From Nemertoderma westbladi (taxonomy: Eukaryota > Xenacoelomorpha > Nemertodermatida > Nemertodermatidae): a DNA stretch of 64,000 bases. Shown here piece after piece: positions 23,607 through 35,222 of the stretch (positions within the stretch are counted from its first letter, which is position 1; every line of letters begins with the position of its first letter). The DNA lies in contig JAUCBJ010003602.1 in NCBI GenBank assembly GCA_032718475.1, positions 1-64,000 on the forward strand, given 5' to 3'. Under the pieces are notes generated by a model. It saw nothing but the letters and a program-made list of their open reading frames with translations. It was not told where the DNA came from and did not search any database. Made by a program: the position numbers and the translations under genes.

Positions 23607-24488
23607 CTAATATTTGAACTTGAACTCTTTGCACTCAAAGTCGAATTTGAATGTTTCCTTAATATAATCCAGCAACACCAATGCAGTTACATCGACCTCG
23701 AGTCGAGATATGAACACCTTTGCCTTTGGAGCCACACCTCGAAGGGAGAGTCCATTACCAGTACCACGAACCTGAGGACGCCGCGTTGGTCGATTAACAG
23801 TCCTGACGACCGGGCCCCGGCCCCGGTCATTGCTGGAGCGAGTTATTCGCACAGGCCTACCACGAGGTCCTACTAGTGTCATCCCATCTTCATCAACGGG
23901 GGTATTGGAATGTGCTACCGATGCCCAGCTCACCCCCAGTTTGGGTCTGGGAGGTTGTTGAACGTTAACCTGAACGCGATCGCCTATTTCTGACGTATTC
24001 AGTAGACCTTGGGGCGTAGGTGTTGCAGACTCGAGTACAGCCACTTTCGCCTTCAATGTATCCATATCCTTCATTAGCGTTGAAATAAATGAACCCAAAG
24101 TCGATACCGGAGGGAGGACTGAGAAATCTTCCACAACGAATCGAGGTTTTGGATCCAGGGCATGGAATTCAGCGGATTCAAAAAAATCCAATATGTCGCC
24201 AATAAACCGGCGGCGCTTTCCGTCTCCAGTATGTTTCTGTCCAAATTTCTTTCTGATGTCTCGACAGTCAGGAATGAGCTCCAGGAGCTGAGCTCGACCC
24301 TCCTCGAAGTGAGCCGTTGAGAACACAGTCCAGCATAGCATGGTTTCTAGAAGTTCATTGTACGGAGTCCCTCGTTGAAGACGTAGGAAGGAGAAACACA
24401 ACACTCCATTTTCTACAAGGAGCGGGGTCGACATCCCAATAAACTGGGAACCGACAATATACCAATGTAATAAAATAACAAAATTCAA
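23607..24488 (-). CDS. LINE B ORF1
   Basis: Open frame of 293 codons. The likely start is the internal Met at about 24434 (MSTPLLVENGVLCFSFLR), as the earlier codons read like untranslated leader. A predicted helix lies in the middle (FISTLMKDMDTLKAKVAVLE). A Gly/Arg/Pro-rich segment follows (RGRPVRITRSSNDRGRGP), then an RRM-like end (AKVFISRLEVDV). It is likely an RNA-binding ORF1 protein. The stop is 187 bp upstream of ORF2. Family identity rests on position and composition. Confidence 0.65.
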   Translation of the reverse strand: MNFVILLHWYIVGSQFIGMSTPLLVENGVLCFSFLRLQRGTPYNELLETMLCWTVFSTAHFEEGRAQLLELIPDCRDIRKKFGQKHTGDGKRRRFIGDILDFFESAEFHALDPKPRFVVEDFSVLPPVSTLGSFISTLMKDMDTLKAKVAVLESATPTPQGLLNTSEIGDRVQVNVQQPPRPKLGVSWASVAHSNTPVDEDGMTLVGPRGRPVRITRSSNDRGRGPVVRTVNRPTRRPQVRGTGNGLSLRGVAPKAKVFISRLEVDVTALVLLDYIKETFKFDFECKEFKFKY

Positions 24489-24620
24489 AATTCCGACAAT
24501 ACAGCAATATTTCAGAGTTTAAACAGTACAGCAGTACAGCAGTATTCATCCCACAAAGTTGGGCCAGTTTAGAAAGTCACCATACTGGAGTGCAAAGTGA
24601 GAGGTTGAGACAGATGGCGT

Positions 24621-27600
24621 TTGGAATACCAGTGGAAATTGAAGAGAACACTTGTACGCCAACCTGATAAGCATGACTTTGTAAAACGTACTATAGCCAA
24701 ATATATAGAAAATGGTTGGGCAGTTAAGGTAGAACCAGAAGCGGTACCATCAACAAGAGCTTACTATATACCACTGCATGTAGCTGTAAGATCGAGCAAA
24801 GGTGGTAAGCTGCGGTTAGTATGTGATGCTGCAGCTAAGTTTCAAGGTAAGTCAATCAATGACTACCTTTTAGAAGGCCCGAATATTTATAACAATGCTA
24901 CTGATATACTTCTTCGATTTAGAAAAGGGAAATTTGCCTTTACATGCGATGTTGAGGCAATGTTTTATCAGGTACGGGTCTACAAGGAAGATAGCGAGAG
25001 TCTCCGTTTTTTATGGTACGATGGCGATGACCCAGATACTATTGCTATTGTCTATAAGATGCTTGTGCACATATTTGGGGCAAAGTCGTCTCCATGTATC
25101 GCCACACGCGCATTGCATCAGACAACTATTGATGCAGTACCTGAAGTATCATCCGAGACAAAGGAATTTATCGAGGATGAATTCTTTGTGGATGATGGTC
25201 TGGGCTCACTTAACTCTGAGGAAGGTATTGTACGCCTTGCAACAGAGGCAAAACGTTGTTTAGCGGGGGGTGGGTTTCGGCTCACAAAATTTAAATCAAA
25301 TTCATCTTACTTCATGGAGAAGATGGCCAAGGTCGAAGAAGAGATAATGGAGCAGGACTGTAATGCCAAAGAACAAACAATAGTGCATGACAGCAAGCTT
25401 CAACAGACCTCAGATTCAGAATTTATGGAAAACCAGAACTGTAAACTGGAATCTAGGAATGAGTCATCAGATACAGATAAGGTATTGATGGATCTGTCGA
25501 GAGAGGAACCAGAGTCAAGAGTGTTAGGAATTGCTTGGGATCGTAACAGGGATATGTTAGAATACGTGCTGCAACCTCAAGAACAGTGCACACATACCAA
25601 AAAGGCATATCTATCTTTCATAGCCCGTATTTATAATCCAATAGGCTTGGTGGCTCCTAATGTGATAATAGGGAGACACATCCTTCGAGAGGCATATGAG
25701 GCAAAGTGTGGCTGGGATGAGCAATTAGATCGTAAAATAGCAGAAAAATGGGAAGCTTGGATGCAAACCTTGTGGTAGTTACCAAAACTGAGTATCCCAA
25801 GCCCATACTTCCCAGATGGCGATATGTCTGATATAGAAATGCATACATTTGCTGATGCATCCAAGAAGGGATATGGAGTGGCAGTGTATGTGAGTCAAAG
25901 AAACACACACTGTATGCCACAACTAGTGTTAAGTAAAGCACGGGTAGCACCACTTAAGTCTGTCACCATTCCTCGATTGGAACTGATGGCTGCAGTGTTA
26001 GCAGTTCGAGTAGCCAAACACGTTGAAAGGGCATTAAAATGTATCAGAGATAAACACTACTGGACAGATTCAACTACAGTATTTCGATATATATGCAGTG
26101 AGCCACGGCGTTTTAAAGTATTCGTTGCCAATCGTGTCGATGAGATTAGGGCTACTACAGAGTTGAGCAAGTGGCACTACTGTCCAACTCTAATAAATCC
26201 AGCTGATCTTGTATCTAGAGGCAGTCTCGATGTTCCATTTGCACGCAAAGAAGACTTGTGGCAGCATGGCCCTGAGTTCCTCAAGAGAGAAGAGGAATGG
26301 CCAAAATTTCCCGACGTTCAGGGGAATGATGAGGGTGATGAGGAGATGAAGGTGTGTGTATTAACGACTATGGCAGTGGAGGACTCCATATCAGATAAAC
26401 GTGTAGATTATGGGTCGTCCTGGTATAAAACTTGTAAACGGGTTGCGTATACAATAGCATTGGTGCACTGGCTAAGTAATAAAAAAGTGATAAGGCCAAG
26501 CATTGATATACGATGTGCAGAGGAAAGAATCATAGCTTATGTTCAGAAACGAGGCTTCCCATTGGAATGGGATCGGCTTCATAATGGGCGAGAGGTACAG
26601 CAAAACAGTAAGCTACGCAAATTCACTCCAACTATGGAAAATGGGCTTATCGTGGCAGGTGCTTCACGTTTGGCAAATGTTAATAGTTATGTAGTTCCAA
26701 AACAGCCCATAATACTTCCAAAGGGATCAGCCACGATAAAACAGATAGCATGGGATTGCCATGTAAAGGTGGCGCATGGTGGCATTGATGCCACATTAAT
26801 AGAAATAAGAAAAAAATTCATAGCACCAGGATTGAGGAAGACAGTGAAAGGAATGGTCGGGAAATGCATGATGTGCCGCAGGATCCAAAAGCGAAGAGTA
26901 GAACAACAAATGGCCCCTCTGCCTGTGGATCGTATCACACCATATTTTCCACCATTCACTCATACAGGGGTAGATATGTTCGGTCCAATCGAAGTCTTTA
27001 GCAGACGAACACTGAGAACTGTTCGTAATCTAGAAAAGAGGTATGGGCTAATCTTTGTATGCTATGCAACAAGAGCGGTAGCACTGGAATTGGCGGCAGA
27101 TGCAACTGCGGCATCATTTATAAATGCACTCTGTCGATTCATTTCAAGACATGGTGAAATGAAGAAGATTTCATCTGACAATGGTGGGAACTTTGTAGGA
27201 GCGGAAGGGGAACTAAAAAATGCACAACAGGCTTTCCCTTCTACAAGTGTCGTGAACTCAGTTAGGCCACAAGGGATAGAGTGGACGTTTCACACACCAT
27301 ATTCTCCGCATATGTCAGGGGTGTGGGAACGGCTTGTGGGAAGCGCAAAAAAACATATAGAGGCATTAACCCACAACCACAATCTATCTGAAGATAGTTT
27401 GCGAACAGTCTTCGCAGAGGTGGAATCCATCATGAATTCCAGACCATTGTGCCCTGTGAGAGATGATCCATCCTCTTTGGAAGTCCTTACACCAAATCAC
27501 TTTCTGGCTCAAAGGCCAGTAAGGGTATGGAATCGGGGGGAGTGGATAGGGAGTCGAGGGGACTTACGCAACTCTTGGAAGGTTGTGCAGCAGGTCAGCA

Positions 27601-27868
27601 AAGAGTATTGGGATAGGTGGGTGGGAGAGTATCTACCTACTCTCCGAATGAGAAAGAAGTGGACAAAGGTGCACAGAGACCTCAAAGTAGATGATATAGT
27701 TATCGTTGCAGACGACACCCAAATCAAAAGGGATTGGTGCTAGCTAGAATAGTCAAGTGTCGACCAGGTACCGATGGACATGTTCGTACCGTTGAAGTGA
27801 AGTATGCCGATGGGAAAGTGTATCGGCGTGGGGCAAGCAAATGCTGTCTACTAGAGGCAGTTGAGTAA
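24621..27868 (+). pseudogene. BEL pol: reverse transcriptase, RNase H, integrase (one stop, one frameshift)
   Basis: Codons 24621-25778 hold the Pao-type reverse transcriptase (LRLVCDAAAKFQG, FTCDVEAMFYQV, active site FVDDG, and the connection SFIARIYNPIGLVAP). An in-frame TAG at 25776-25778 interrupts it; the same frame continues at once to 27743. That part has RNase H motifs (FADASKKGYG, PRLELMAAVL, YWTDS), the HHCC integrase finger (HGG, CMMCRR) and the D,D,E core (GVDMFGP, SDNGGNF, SGVWERLVG). A frameshift near 27735 separates the last 45 codons, which end at 27868. The amino end, including protease, is absent and replaced by LINE B. It would otherwise copy and integrate the element. Confidence 0.9.
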
Positions 27869-28795
27869 CATTGATTCAGTCCAGAGAGCACGGAAAATAA
27901 TTGCTTCTAAAAGGTGATAATAGTAGTAAATGGTAAAGGACATTGTTGTCTTTTGCAAACAATATACAATCTTTCAACCAAACTAACCCTGCCAAAATAG
28001 TGGCGATAGTTGTAATGGTAACAGCAATCATATAATTTATATAGCATGCCCAAGTACAGTATACTTAGTAGGCGAGGCCCAATATATTAATGTATTACGT
28101 ATATATTTAAGTAACTATGCAGATGCAACATGCAATTTGCATTGCATTTGCGTAGCTGCGCAGACTATAGCATAGAAAAGGTTCTATGGATTATAGAATA
28201 AAAGTGAGTTGGAGTAGTAGACGTAAATGTCTCGAAGGGACATTTGGTGAAATTTGGAAATTTTCGGTTTATAGTTTACATATTTTCATAGTGTCAAGAT
28301 TGATTATTAGCAAAATTTAGGTAATAATTCAACTTAATATAATTTATACGTTATCCACTGCAGGGAGACTATATAATACAATTATTGCTTGTTGATTTGT
28401 TATCAACTCATACACATATTGCGAAAATTGTATTCATCTGGAAACTGACCTGACTTTGAATTAACAAATCAAATACAGTATTATTAACATGACCCATCAG
28501 TACAAAGCACACATTATTGCTCATAAAATTGTAGGCCGCAATGTTATGAGTATATGGTAAGTTATGTGGGAATGTTTGGACGAAGAGTATTATTAGCTGT
28601 TTAGGGAAGTTATATGGATTTGAGCGTGAGTTGGATACGAGATATGATGCTACAGGGTGGTGTCATAGTAGTTTGAACACCAGGGAGGTGTATCAAAGTA
28701 CAGCACTAAATTTAGTGCTCTCGTATGAGTGAAGCGCTATAGCCTAGCGCGTATGCGTTGTGCGACCATCATAGCCTGGAGTGTGCGCATGGTAA
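27869..28795. other. BEL 3' untranslated internal region
   Basis: AT-rich sequence between pol and the 3' LTR with no open frame of note. Nothing further recognised. Confidence 0.5.
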
Positions 28796-30023
28796 GAAAT
28801 ACTATAGCCTATCATTAGTTCATAGAAATCCCTCTATTTCATTATAGCAAAATAACTGTCATGCCGTTGACTTGGGTTGACATTTAGAATTGCCGATCCT
28901 ACATATGAACTAATATAGTCTGTAAGAATTATAGTATGGCGTGACATTTAGAGCAGGTAGTTCTATCCAATAGTAGCTTTCTGGGGTTTGATCTCCCACC
29001 CAATAGTAACTTTCTGAAGCTTTATCGTTCGATATTTACCTGCTTTACTGTATGTGCATAATATATATATTTTCCGCAATTTAGTTGTGGTTCTGTGCAT
29101 CGTAGAGTAGTGTGAAGTACGCATCGTTTCCTACCGGTTTGTATGGTTTGAACTTTCTATACGGTTTGTTCGCACGGTTGAAACAATATATATATACGTT
29201 TAAATATAAAGGTCATCTGTTATTCGACATTCTTTACAAACCGCGTGTGTACGGTGGCCCATAACTGTCACAGTATATAAAAAGGAACGGCAGAAATTAA
29301 AAAGCCACGGCAGAAATTAAAGAAGCTACGGCAAAAATTAAAAAGCCACGGCAGAAATTAAAAAGCCACGGCAGAAATTAAAAAGCCACGGCAGAAATTA
29401 AAGAAGCTACGGCAAAAATTAAAAAGCCACGGCAGAAATTAAAAAGCCACGGCAGAAATTAAATAAGCTACGGCAGAAATTAAAAAGCCACGGCAGAAAT
29501 TTAAAAGCTACGGCAGAAATTAAAAAGCCACGGCAGAAATTTAAAAGCCACGGCAGAAATTAAAAAGCAACTGCTATTGCTAGATTCTACAGTTCTATGA
29601 GTATGAGGCCGACTGCAAGCTATTGCTATCGGCCAGTAGGCCTAAAAAAATAGGTAAAAAAAATAATAAAAAAAATAGGTAAAAAAAGTAGAAAAAATAG
29701 GTGAAATGTGAAGGTAAGGTAAAAATAGGTAGGAAAAAATATTTGCTATAATGTATTGTAATAATCAAGGCTTTTTAATTTCTGCCGTAGCTTCTTTAAT
29801 TTCTGCCGTAGCTTCTTTAATTTCTGCCGTAGCTTCTTTAATTTCTGCCGTGGCTTTTTAATTTCTGCCGTAGCTTCTTTAATTTCTGCCGTGGCTTTTT
29901 AATTTCTGCCGTGGCTTTTTAATTTCTGCCGTTCCTTTTTATATCCTGTGACAGTTATGGGCCACCGTACGTGTGTAATGGATGAACGTTCCACTACTAA
30001 GCTGCTAAGAAAACGATGCAACA
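28796..30023 (+). repeat. BEL 3' LTR, interrupted by a foldback element
   Basis: Matches the 5' LTR from about CATAGAAATCCC (28819) to CGATGCAACA (30023), but is split after CCGCGTGTGT (29250) by a 718-bp inverted-repeat insertion. It resumes at CGTGTGTAATGG (29970). The few base differences between the LTRs indicate a fairly recent BEL insertion. The left LTR boundary is estimated from the length of the 5' copy. Confidence 0.82.
29251..29968. mobile_element. Foldback element built of ~21-bp repeats
   Basis: Inverted termini ACGGTGGCCCATAACTGTCA (29251) and its complement ending GGGCCACCGT (29968). Each arm is an array of a roughly 21-bp unit (CGGCAGAAATTAAAAAGCCA), about a dozen copies forward on the left and about eight inverted on the right. 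A central unique segment at about 29570-29760 contains AATAGGTAAAAAAA runs. Target duplication is CGTGTG(T). No coding capacity. The transcript or single strand could form a long hairpin. Confidence 0.85.
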
Positions 30024-30028
30024 GTATG

Positions 30029-30701
30029 TAAAACGAATAAATCTATATAAAGTTCAGGAAATATATTCCGCAAACTTTCTGCTAAGATACCGAACCACAA
30101 ATTGTTTAATGAAATAGCTTAGTGAAGTTTTGTTCGACTTAAATAAATATATTACTGTATTTCTAAAATAGGAACTAATATAACCTAAATCATCAACGCT
30201 GAGAAAAAATAAATAATATTGATAAATCATATTAAAAATAAATCATATATCTATTCGTCAATAATAGGCAAGCTGTATTGTATATAAAAAATATTGAGAA
30301 TGCTTATACAATAATAGGAAATGATCATAAAAAAGCATAAAAAGCAAGGGTTTTAATAGAGACGAATAATTAAATATGCACTTTTAGATTCTACGAAAGT
30401 ACGTCATTTTGTTTAAAACTCGAAATAATTATTTTAGGTTTAAAAGCCTGTTAAAATCCATTGGTCCTGGCCATTTTTACCAACATTGACAAACGAATAA
30501 TTGGGTTATAAAGACATGCAGGGTTCTGTGTTGTAGACCTCAGGACATGAGTTACAGAGGGTGAAGAGCATCACAGATCAGAGAGTGGGCTGCTTGATTT
30601 ACAGTGGATCACTACAGCCAGATTTATATGCTTGGCCCCCTTTCAAATTTGATCCGGAAAACACTGTCGAAAAAAGACTGAGGGTGACCCCCCCCCCCCC
30701 C

Positions 30702-30748
<47 letters not shown>

Positions 30749-31444
30749 TTAAGGAATGTTCCATAATAGTGTAAAATTATCCATTACAGTAGTATAAAAT
30801 GGGTTTAATAATGTGGTATTAAATAACTAATTATATAATTTAGAATTTATTATGGAAACTGAAGCAGAGTGGCTGGACCTAGGATACAAGGAATGAAAGT
30901 AATATAAGTATATTGAATTTAAAATTAAATTAAATTTTAATTTTTTCACTTACAACTGAAGTTAATTATCATCAAATAGCACTGCTCTCATGAGAAAGCC
31001 ACCCTTAGGTGATACAACTCAGTGGCGTATGGCATTTGTAGTAAGTGCATAGTAGTGCTTCACTGCGTATTATCTTCAAGTTATATTGAGCACACGTATC
31101 ATTCTTGAAATTATTTAATTGTATTTCCCATTTGAAACTTAGTCCCCCTGAGAAAGACTCTATTTGTTAGGGAACCATCAACCAAATGCCTGAGAATGTC
31201 CAGTACTCAATAGTGGAAGTTACATATATCGTATCTTTATTTGTTTGGTTATCATTTCTTATTTTCAAACTTTTTACCCTCTAGCATTATCCTCTGCGAA
31301 AGCCACCCAAATTAACGAATAACCAGAGATTTCCTGTTGATATTTGAAAATTTAAACCGCAATAATTACAAATTACAAATTACAAAGAATCATGAATTTA
31401 TTGTCTATTTTAAAATAATAATAAATCTCAAATATTATAATTAA
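30029..31444. other. No gene seen; long poly(C) tract
   Basis: AT-rich intron sequence. A near-pure C run of about 61 bases lies at 30688-30748 (one A), directly followed by TTAAGG. The short proline-coding frame over it is a by-product. Confidence 0.5.
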
Positions 31445-31681
31445 TTGACTTCGTGCGACGGAGTGTTGGCACCGCAGGCCAATAGACTGCTCAGAGTCAT
31501 AGCCACCAGACTCCATGCATCCTGGGGGAAACCCTACGCGACAGTCATGGGGTGGGTCCGGACGCGAATATTATTCGCCATCGTCCGTGGCACATCCCAC
31601 TGTCTGCGCGGATCCCGCATGCGGTGGCGCAGTGGCCTGGGGCTAGAGGACGGTGCTGGTCTCCCCTCCATGGCGGATTAG
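31445..31681 (+). pseudogene. Fragment of a transposon-like coding sequence
   Basis: An isolated GC-rich open stretch of 78 codons in AT-rich surroundings. It contains RLHASWGKPYATVMGWVRTR and HCLRGSRMRW and ends at a stop. From memory similar tails (W.R...F...R...C.RGSR) recur at the end of retroelement-related proteins of aquatic invertebrates, but I cannot name the family. The base composition break supports an inserted fragment. Confidence 0.4.
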
Positions 31682-33271
31682 AACAGTAGTACAGCAGCAA
31701 GTACTGAAGTAGCAAGTATGTAGGCCAGTTAGGCTAGGCAATAACAATTAGGCTATTAATCACATGTAAATACGTTTTGAATTTCCCTTCACATGTAAAT
31801 ACGTTTTGAATTTCCCTCCAATATTTGTATCACTTTTTATTATTTAAACTGTAATTGCAATTGGTGATGGGTTTCTCTCATTGTATACTGTATGTTATTT
31901 ATGTACGTCTATTCATAATTATATGTTTATATAATATTAAAAAAAAAAAAATTGACATTGGTCATATGTCTTGGTTGCGAGAAAATGGACCTGCGTTTTT
32001 AATTTTTTGTTTTTACTTAAATACTCAACTTTTTAACGAAAAAAACGATACGAAAAAACGGGTTCGATATTCGGAAAGCCCATAAAATTCTGCATCTAAT
32101 AACCTAAAAACGCAAAATCGCCCATATGCTCTCCTGGTCACTTTTCTCGCCATCAGCCAAATATAATGGATAATAAAAATATAAAGGCAATGTCAAATAT
32201 CTAAATAAGACATTGTTTAATATATACAAGGATGTAATCGCCCTCCACCATGTGCTAAAACCCACTATACAAAATATACATACAGTGAGATTGTTATATA
32301 CATAATGACAAGGTGCTTTACACTAATATTGTGGGGCAAGCGACGAAAGTAAGCGAGCTTAGTACCACTAAGGTACCACTAACTCAATCTCAATCAGTGT
32401 GTCTGTTGTTCTGTTGATCTGTTGTTCTGTTGATCTGTTGTGTCCAATTTTAAACGTTAATAACTCAGCCAAATCTCGATAAAATATATCCAAACTTGGT
32501 ACATATGTAGTCTGGCAAAAGTTTAGAAACTTTCCATGTTGTATTTGCGTGGGGTCTTCGTGCAGCATCTGTGTAACTGTCTTACAGTTATAATAAATTT
32601 ATCTATCCAAAAATTATTAGGTTTGGCATCAGCTGGTTGCTAGTAGACTGCAGGATTACAGTACGGTACCGGTACTGTTACAGTGGTACAGAGTTACCGG
32701 TACCGTCATCAGGTCGTTGGTCGTTGGTCACCAATCGGCTCGGCAACGGCAACCATGCAGCAATGGAAGTTTTGAAATTATGCGAACTTAAGCCAGACTG
32801 ACATATTGTCAGGTTGTACCAGCTGACCTTTATTCCATGTTCCGGTATCCGCTGCTGCAGTAGGTACCTCAACAGCCCAATATTGCAATACCCAGCAACG
32901 TTTTGTAATTGTACCGGTACTCAAACAACTCGCCATCAAGGCCACCGCCTCTGTCTGTCGCAGTGTAGTTGGCGACCTCGACTTTTGGTATCACTACTGC
33001 GCTAGCGCTATGGGCAAACTGGACTAACCGATGAGCGAGCCCCATTGACTGAAAAATGCATTGAATTTTTTGAGTAGTTTGACTGTGGACTTCTATGACA
33101 TCGATGCCAAGCTGCCAATGCGAAAGTTTTTTTTAAAGTAAAAGTTTGCTTAAATTTTCTTAATTATTTTTTTAAATTTCTTAAGTACCGATTTTGGGAT
33201 AGAATTGCTCAATTTTAATCTGTATCTAATAACTGACCCTCGTTCTGCGCGATGGCCCCAGGAACGTGTTT
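31682..33271. other. No gene seen
   Basis: AT-rich sequence with a duplicated CACATGTAAATACGTTTTGA (about 31760-31815), tandem TTGTTCTGTTGATCTG (32404-32440) and GGTACCGGTA-rich stretches (32660-32710). No coding signal. Confidence 0.5.
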
Positions 33272-33289
33272 CGGTATTATTGCATACTA

Positions 33290-33934
33290 GGATCGGCATG
33301 CTGCATTGCAGCTGCATTTTTAAGAATGCTGTGCCGGCTTATCGACAAAATTGCACCCATGACATTTGCTAGATCATCCGCATCTTCAAGGCCAGTGTCC
33401 TTTAAGATGCGTCTCAAGAAAGTCATGGGCTGTCCACCATGCTTATTCACTCCATGAGGCTGCCAAAGTACAATATTATGCACTGGCTGGTCCTCACGGC
33501 TAAAGCAATGTCCTGCAAAGCGGAGGCGATTTTGTTTTAGTGTCAAGCTTGGGGGAACCAATGAGACACCTCCAATGTTATATAGTGTCTGGTTGGAGAT
33601 GTGTTCATTGTACTTGACACAATGAACCCGGCGTAGCATTCTTGTGGATGTGCCATCCAGAGATTTGGTGTCCTCAGCAGTTAGAGCCCAGCATGGACTC
33701 CCATAGAGGAGTACTGGAACTACTGCTGCTCTAAATAATCGGACCTTAAGTTTCCGATTAATTCTCGGTGACTTCCAAATCCTGTAAAGCCTATTCAAGG
33801 CTGCCCATGCCTTTCCCTTACGTATTCGAAGGTCCTCACCTGACTTCCGGATCCATGATCCCAGGTAACAGAAGTCATCCACATGCTCAAGCATACCATC
33901 ATTTGAGCTTATGCTCATTCGATCAGAGACTGAT
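33290..33934 (-). mobile_element. 5'-truncated RTE-like LINE copy with 18-bp target duplication
   Basis: Open minus-strand frame (33918-33277) for the C-terminal part of a LINE polyprotein: CYLGSWIRKSGEDLRIRKGK, AWAALNRLYRIW, PVLLYGSPCWALT, TRMLRRV, RLRFAGHCF. This is the region after the reverse transcriptase in RTE-like elements. Perfect 18-bp direct repeats CGGTATTATTGCATACTA flank it at 33272-33289 and 33935-33952, defining the insertion. The 3' end (GCATGCCGATCC on minus) has no poly(A), as often in RTE. The same 3' end recurs at 44871. Confidence 0.88.
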
Positions 33935-34181
33935 CGGTATTATTGCATACTACACCGCCAACAAATGGACATTAATAGTTTGAAATAGCCCGGTTAGGGC
34001 GATAACGTTCACTAATACAGCTCCTTGGTGTTTTCTTTCAGTCAGCTTATAGACCCATTATCTTACCCGAACCTGTTTGTTGGTAATTTTACACTGTAAT
34101 AATATAGTAATACTTTTACACATTCTCACTTTTGAAATCATTAAAATTCTATCTATAAAAATCCATCTAATTATTTTACAG

Positions 34182-34310
34182 AAATCCCTGCAGATAATTT
34201 AGAATCTTGCAACTCTGTGGATGGTTGTAAATTTCAGTACTGCAGATGTGAAGCTGACGAAATGGTGGCAAACGGGTTGAGTGAAATTGGTGAAACAGAT
34301 GGTTGCACAG
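34182..34310 (+). CDS. Exon: five-cysteine module of the lectin/Ig gene
   Basis: 129 nt, phase 1 to phase 1, acceptor TTATTTTACAG and donor CAG|GTAAGA. It encodes 43 residues with C-x5-C-x4-C-x-C-x18-C (SCNSVDGCKFQYCRCEADE and TDGC). It comes after a 17.7-kb intron packed with nested transposons. Phase and cysteine pattern connect it with exons 16400 and 39980. No family recognised. Confidence 0.65.
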
Positions 34311-35222
34311 GTAAGACGAATTTGATAGAATAAAACGGCAATTAATATGAAAACGTTGATATAAAAACTTCATTTAAAATCTCGAAACAGTCGGCAAATT
34401 AAATATCTCGGATATAGTCAAAATAATTTTCTACTTTAATTCGCTAATATCGAAGAAAAAATCTGCCATGGCATAATGCCACGTACTGCCATACTACCGA
34501 CCACATTAAATCATGTTAACGGCATTAAATAATGAAGATCGATTCTATTGTAAACGCTAAGCTTAAACGATTGACTCGTTTATTGTTTTGGTTGGAATAG
34601 CTCTCCCCTGTAACTCGCCTCCATTACCTTTTACCTAATGTCGGCTATTGGTTGTCAGCTGTAGGAGTAGCGTTAACACCCAAAATAAACAACATTTTAA
34701 AAATTTTTAATTTAATTTAATACCCGGATTCATGCCGGTAAACAATAAAAACATGAAAGTTCATCACAAACGAAACAAATTAACAAATTAAAACCGTTAA
34801 TGTTATTGCAATTTAAATAAAATTCAATCTATAAATAGATTTATTTTTCATATACTATTACCCCAATTGATTCTACTTGGTCTTTGTGATTCATGTATCC
34901 GTTTATGCTTTACCGAAAAAGGTATCCATGCATTGTACACTTCAATGATAAAATCAAACTCAACTCGCCCATTTTTATCCTCCAAAATATATTTCTCTTT
35001 TCATAATCCCATGTTAGAAGTGATGCTATTGTTGGCAACGAGTACTCATAAACAGTATATACTGTTTATCCGTTTTATTAGTGAATAGTACGTACAAACC
35101 GAATGATTGACTGGATGGCAATGTTTGGGCACTGTTTAATCCTTAATAGCGTCCCCACTGCTGATTGTTATGAGGCCATAGACAACGATAGATTTTTCAT
35201 GAGAGTGTGTACGTAAGAGTTG
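34311..35222. other. Intron sequence, no gene seen
   Basis: AT-rich, without coding signal or clear repeats. Confidence 0.5.

Larger units (their letters stand above)
20345..24550 (-). mobile_element. LINE B, non-LTR retrotransposon nested in the BEL element
   Basis: Minus-strand LINE with ORF1 and ORF2. Its 3' end is a short (ATT)n tail seen as TAATAATAATAAT at about 20345-20360, typical of CR1/L2/I-like elements that end in microsatellites. It abuts gag on one side and pol on the other. The 5' end near 24550 carries tandem GTACAGCA. ORF2 is in three frames, so the copy is inactive. Confidence 0.85.
18401..30023 (+). mobile_element. BEL/Pao LTR retrotransposon with nested insertions
   Basis: Two long terminal repeats (18401-18910 and about 28796-30023) flank gag and pol of a BEL/Pao element. 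A 5-bp GTATG lies directly outside both ends (18396-18400 and 30024-30028), the size expected for this superfamily. A LINE (20.35-24.55 kb) sits between gag and pol, and a 718-bp foldback element sits in the 3' LTR. Protease and gag zinc knuckles are missing, and pol has one stop and one frameshift. The element is dead. It was inserted in the piggyBac relic, in an intron of the lectin/Ig gene. Confidence 0.88.
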
